A DNA stretch of 64,000 bases from Rhododendron vialii (lineage: Eukaryota; Streptophyta; Magnoliopsida; Ericales; Ericaceae), in assembly GCF_030253575.1 (NCBI RefSeq), contig NC_080568.1:6423501-6487500 (forward strand), written 5' to 3'. The translations under genes were made by a program, and so were the position numbers. Each line of letters begins with the position of its first letter. The first letter of the stretch is position 1. Below are positions 60,324 to 64,000 of this stretch, in pieces. The notes under the pieces are model-generated. The model saw nothing but the letters and a program-made list of their open reading frames with translations. It was not told where the DNA came from and searched no databases.

Positions 60324-61716
60324 TGATAGGCGCGTGATATCATAGATATGAGCGCCTAAGTAGGGTGAATTAGCGCGTTAGAGGCACGTTTTATCTCATG
60401 TTTCACTTGATGCCGTGTTTTGTCTTGTTTTTGGGTTTTTGTTAAGTTTTGCAGGAATAAGGTGAATTTTACGCCAAGATTGGATTGCGAGACCTTGAAG
60501 CCGGTAGTTGGAGAGTTTGATACAAAAAGCACAAAGTTAGAATATTAAATGGTGTTTGAAGAGAACCATTGAATGGTCATATGGAGTCAAGAGTTCACTA
60601 ATTAGTTCACGGGTTGCAATTCCATTGACTAGGCCCAATGTTATTAGTTAACAACTAAATGGTGGGCCATGGAAAAATATTGGAGTCCGCTGGAACAAAA
60701 AAGGGAATAGGTTTTATTATATTATAATATAAAAAGGAAGCAGCAGCAGCTTTTAAATAGGAGGACTGATTTCCGATGCACGAAGCACTATTCTCTCGGA
60801 CGAAAAAATAAAGATAGGGGCTGCCGTGGTATCTTCTGGGGATCACGCTGTCACAGAAAAAAAGCAAACCGAGAGCTGTGAACGAAAAGGAGGCAATTTT
60901 CCCACGGACAGAAAAAGGTTGTTGATTGCCGAGTTCCGAATATTGTTAGTTTTATTGCTTCAGTTGTTTTTCCAATCATGTTTTAAAGTTTTGTTCAATT
61001 ATTCGTATTTCGGTAACTCATATTGATTTTCGTTCTTTATTAAAGTCGTTAGTTTGGTTCTTGTTTAATTTTGGATATTTTGTTTATTTTTCATATTGAG
61101 TAATAGAAGCATGATTAATTCTAGATTTTTATTCCTTTTATTTTTAATAATGAATGAATAGTTTTTCTGAGGTTTGGTCGCTGGGTAAAGGCGCATCGTG
61201 AGCCAATTAGGATTCGTCTCGCAATTTTCTGCACATTAATTTAATTAAATGAATTTAGTTGGCGAAAACTACGTCCGTTGGACGATCCAAGGCATTGCCA
61301 GGGCTCATGTGAGCGGAAACAGGGGACCAAAACCTGTTTGCCGCTGTGTACGGGACCGGCAACCTTAGGATTTGCATCCTTCGGAGTTTCCAATTCTCCC
61401 TAAATTTAACCATTTTTTTAGAACCTTGAAAAGCGAGCAGATTCTGTTTGGGTAGCGAGCGCTGAATTCCCTACGACCTTGCCTCTCTTTTTAATCGTTT
61501 GAGCAAGTTATCTGTTAGTATTAGTTAATTAATCAACTAAAAGATTAGGGGTGGCTACCTAAGAGCTATTTTTAATACTACAATCCGAGTTTTCACAGCA
61601 CACATTTCACCGTCCTTAGTGGATTCGACTCCGGTCTTACCGGATATTGTGCTATGTCGGTCTCCGCCCTACGCTTGGGGCAACCCAATAATTTAGGTCT
61701 AGAAAATCGTCAAACA
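60324..61716 (+). mobile_element. probable 5' LTR of an Athila-like Ty3/gypsy element
   Basis: I set the right end at ...gtcaaaca (61716), four bases before the primer site, and the left end at TGATAGGCGCGTG (60324). The 1.39-kb length fits Athila LTRs. A TATAAAAA box lies at 60728-60735. The left end rests on the TG dinucleotide and typical opening only; the 3' LTR is outside the window, so neither the boundary nor a target duplication can be confirmed. Confidence 0.55.
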
Positions 61717-61720
61717 TTTT

Positions 61721-61738
61721 TGGCGCCATTGCCGTGGA
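61721..61738 (+). promoter_or_regulatory. tRNA-Asp-type primer-binding site
   Basis: tggcgccattgccgtgga directly downstream of the LTR. Athila and Tat lineages use a site of this form (tggcgccgttgccgggga). Confidence 0.75.
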
Positions 61739-61823
61739 TCAGAAATCTTTTAGTTGTGATTCTTTTGATATCGGGGGCCTTCTCGTTGATTTAATAATCG
61801 AGCCCTAGATAGTAGAGCCACTA

Positions 61824-64000
61824 ATGTCGATGCGTAATCACATGCATCCTGCGAGGACCACTCCTCTCGGTCCAATAGTTCTGCCAACCGAGACGGTGGA
61901 AGCACATAATGCTTTCACCATAAAACCTGGTATGCATAATGCCCTTCCCCTGTTTTATGGGAAGGAAAATGAGGATCCGTATGAGCACGTCCGTCATTTT
62001 AAGGGGTTGTTGCGTACCCTAGCCACCACTACTCAATGGGAGAATGCTTGTCTTAAGCTTTTCCCAATATCGCTAAGGGACAATGCGGATAAGTGGCTGC
62101 GGATGCAAAAACCACAGTCTCCTAGGACGTGGGTTGCTGTCCGAGATTTATTTTATAAGAAATATTTCTCGGAAAGCAAATCGAAGTACCTAACTCGCCA
62201 AATCTAATCGTATAAGCAGAAAGAGGGCGAGTCATTTTTAAGGTGCTGGGAGAGATTCAAGAACTTGCTTTTGTCCTTACCACACCACAGGTTTGTCAAA
62301 CCCCAATCGGTGTCATTTTTTTACTTGGGTCTGAATGTTGTGACGACCCAACAACTTGAGTACCTCTGTAAGGAGGAGGATTTCCTAGATAAAACCCCGG
62401 ACGATGCATGAGACTTTTTAGACGAGTTGGCTGAGAAACATCGAAGTTGGGAACTTTCCGACCTCGGTGATAGGGCTATGGCTGCACAGGGACCTAGTGG
62501 ATCCGGCATTTTTCCCTCTAGTGTGCGAGAACACAATGTCCAGTCTCAGTTGGATAAAATGGCTAAGCAGTTAGAGGACTTGAAGTTTAAGCAAGTCCAT
62601 CAGGTGAGTGAGGTGAGAGTTGAGGAGGTTTGTGCTTTATGTGAGTGTCCGGGGCATCTAGTTACCACTTGCCTCGCTTTTCCGATGGTGAAAGAGGCCT
62701 ACCAAAGCAATCAGGCTGAGGTGAACGCAATTAACCAGCGTTGGGACCCGTATTCAAATACCTACAATCCAGGGTGGGCCCAAAACCCACTTTTGAGTTG
62801 GAGGGATCAAAAAGCCCCAGTACAACCCCAGGTACCACCTCAGCAGTCAGTCCAGCAGTTTCGGCCTCCTCAAGGCCAAATGACCCAGTTCTGTTACCCA
62901 CCTCAGCAGCAACAGGGGTTCAGTCCTTCATCTTTTGGACCACCCACTGGCATTAACCATCCCTCGCGGGATAAACAGACTGATGAGATGATGAAGGCTC
63001 CCATGCAGTCTCAAATAAGCTTCACTGAGCAAACCAAACAGGCAATTGGTGATATTAGGACCCAGTTGACCCAGTTAACGGTGGCAGTTAGACAAGTCCA
63101 GCAGGAGAGGGGAAGGTTTCCCTCTCAACCTCAAGTCAATGCCGCCGGTACTCATTATGTGGGCGATTCTTCTGGCCCGAGCAATTCAAATCTCAGTTTG
63201 GAAGAGGTTAAGGCGATCACCACTCTCAGAAGTGGGAAGGTGATCGATAAAGACTTACCTCCAAAGCAAAAATCGGTTCCATCCCCGGTGCCGGTGGTTG
63301 CACCAACAGTCATTCCAAACTTGGGAAGTGTCCCTGAGGTAGAGAAAGAGGCGGAGTCTCCTGAAATGGTGGTGTCTGCCCATGCGGCCCCCATGACTCC
63401 AACGCCACCCGTTGCTCCATATCCAAATCGCTTGGTGGCGAAACCTAAGGTCAATGTGAATTTTCAAATGCTTGAATTATTCAAGAAAGTTCAGTTTCCT
63501 ATCTCTTTGATGGAAGCCATTGATGCAATTCCTCAGTTTGCAAAGGTCTTGAAGGATCTGTGCACGTCAAAGTGGAGAACCAAGAGTCAAGACAAAGTGC
63601 TTCTGACGGAGCAAGTGAGCTCCATTTTCCAGGCTGAGATCCCCACCAAGTGCAAGGACCCTGGTTATCCCACCATCCCTATAGCTATCGCGGGCCAAAA
63701 ATTCGATAAGGCTTTTCTGGATTTAGGAGCAAGTGTCAACTTGCTCCCCTATTCGGTGTACTTAAAGCTTGGCCTAGGCGATCTGAGAGCCACACCGGTC
63801 ACGCTACAATTGGCCGACCGGAGTGTGAGAGTTCCAAAGGGGGTAGTGGAAGATATTTTAATCCAGGTGGGCGAGTTCCTTTTTCCAATCGACTTTATTG
63901 TCTTGGATACATGCCCGATACCGAAGGTCTTTGAGAAGACTCCTATCATCCTTGGCCGTCCATTTCTAGCCACCTCCAGTGCTGTCATGAATTGCAAAAC
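61824..64000 (+). pseudogene. Athila-like gag-protease region, two in-frame stops, cut by window end
   Basis: One frame from 61824 to the window end is open except for TAA at 62205-62207 and TGA at 62409-62411. The retrotransposon gag domain covers the first ~200 codons (ENACLKLFPISLRDNADKWL, then YKKYFSESK). A CX2CX4HX4C zinc knuckle (CALCECPGHLVTTC) is encoded near 62633. A Pro/Gln-rich linker and the LEEVKAITTLRSGKVID motif typical of Athila follow. The protease has the DLGASVNLLP active-site block near 63722 and ILGRPFL near 63950. Reverse transcriptase and integrase lie beyond the window. The stops suggest the copy is not autonomous. Confidence 0.85.

Overview
This is plant nuclear DNA, most likely from a eudicot. 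The genes have short exons with GT-AG introns. The ubiquitin unit carries the plant residues S19, D24 and A57. The repeats are those of plant genomes: Ty1/copia and Ty3/gypsy LTR elements, LINE tails, a Helitron, CACTA, PIF/Harbinger, Mutator-like and Stowaway elements. The species cannot be named from the sequence.

Layout. (1) 0.5-8.9 kb, plus strand: one intact eight-exon gene for an organelle-type RNase H1 (hybrid-binding domain plus DEDD catalytic core). Its third-exon-side intron holds a 5'-truncated RTE LINE tail. (2) 9-15.8 kb: no supported gene. It holds a solo LTR with a Stowaway MITE nested in it, the edge of a second LTR, and an unusual block of about 155-bp tandem repeats between inverted arms. 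(3) 15.8-17.1 kb, minus strand: a polyubiquitin gene with a typical leader intron, of which only the first unit is ubiquitin-like along its whole length. (4) 17.5-19.4 kb: LTR-like and dispersed repeats. (5) 19.5-58.2 kb, plus strand: a tandem array of two-exon genes for ankyrin-repeat membrane proteins with a PGG domain (BDA1/ITN1/ACD6 type). Copies A, C and D look intact. B is a pseudogene with at least six lesions, including a Helitron in exon 1. E is readable but has an intron of 11.3 kb containing a copia element. A seventh-kilobase relic of exon 1 lies between B and C (33.4 kb). (6) 58.5-64 kb: a CACTA-related fragment, a leader-like retrotransposon scrap, and the 5' LTR, primer site and gag-protease region of an Athila-like Ty3/gypsy element that runs off the window.

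How the parts relate. The ANK-PGG copies share promoter sequence, a (GA)n tract that abuts the start codon, the intron position and 3' flank, so they arose by local duplication. Because paralogous copies lack particular insertions, they act as empty-site controls: they date the solo LTR, the hAT-like MITE and the Helitron after the A/B split, and the copia element after the D/E split. The family is linked in Arabidopsis to immunity and stress signalling; that role for these copies is inference. No new enzyme system is evident. The most unusual structures are a 1-kb palindrome built of three smaller palindromes (55.97-56.98 kb), a Pack-MULE-like element (52.7-54.8 kb), a four-member foldback family, and the decaying polyubiquitin gene.
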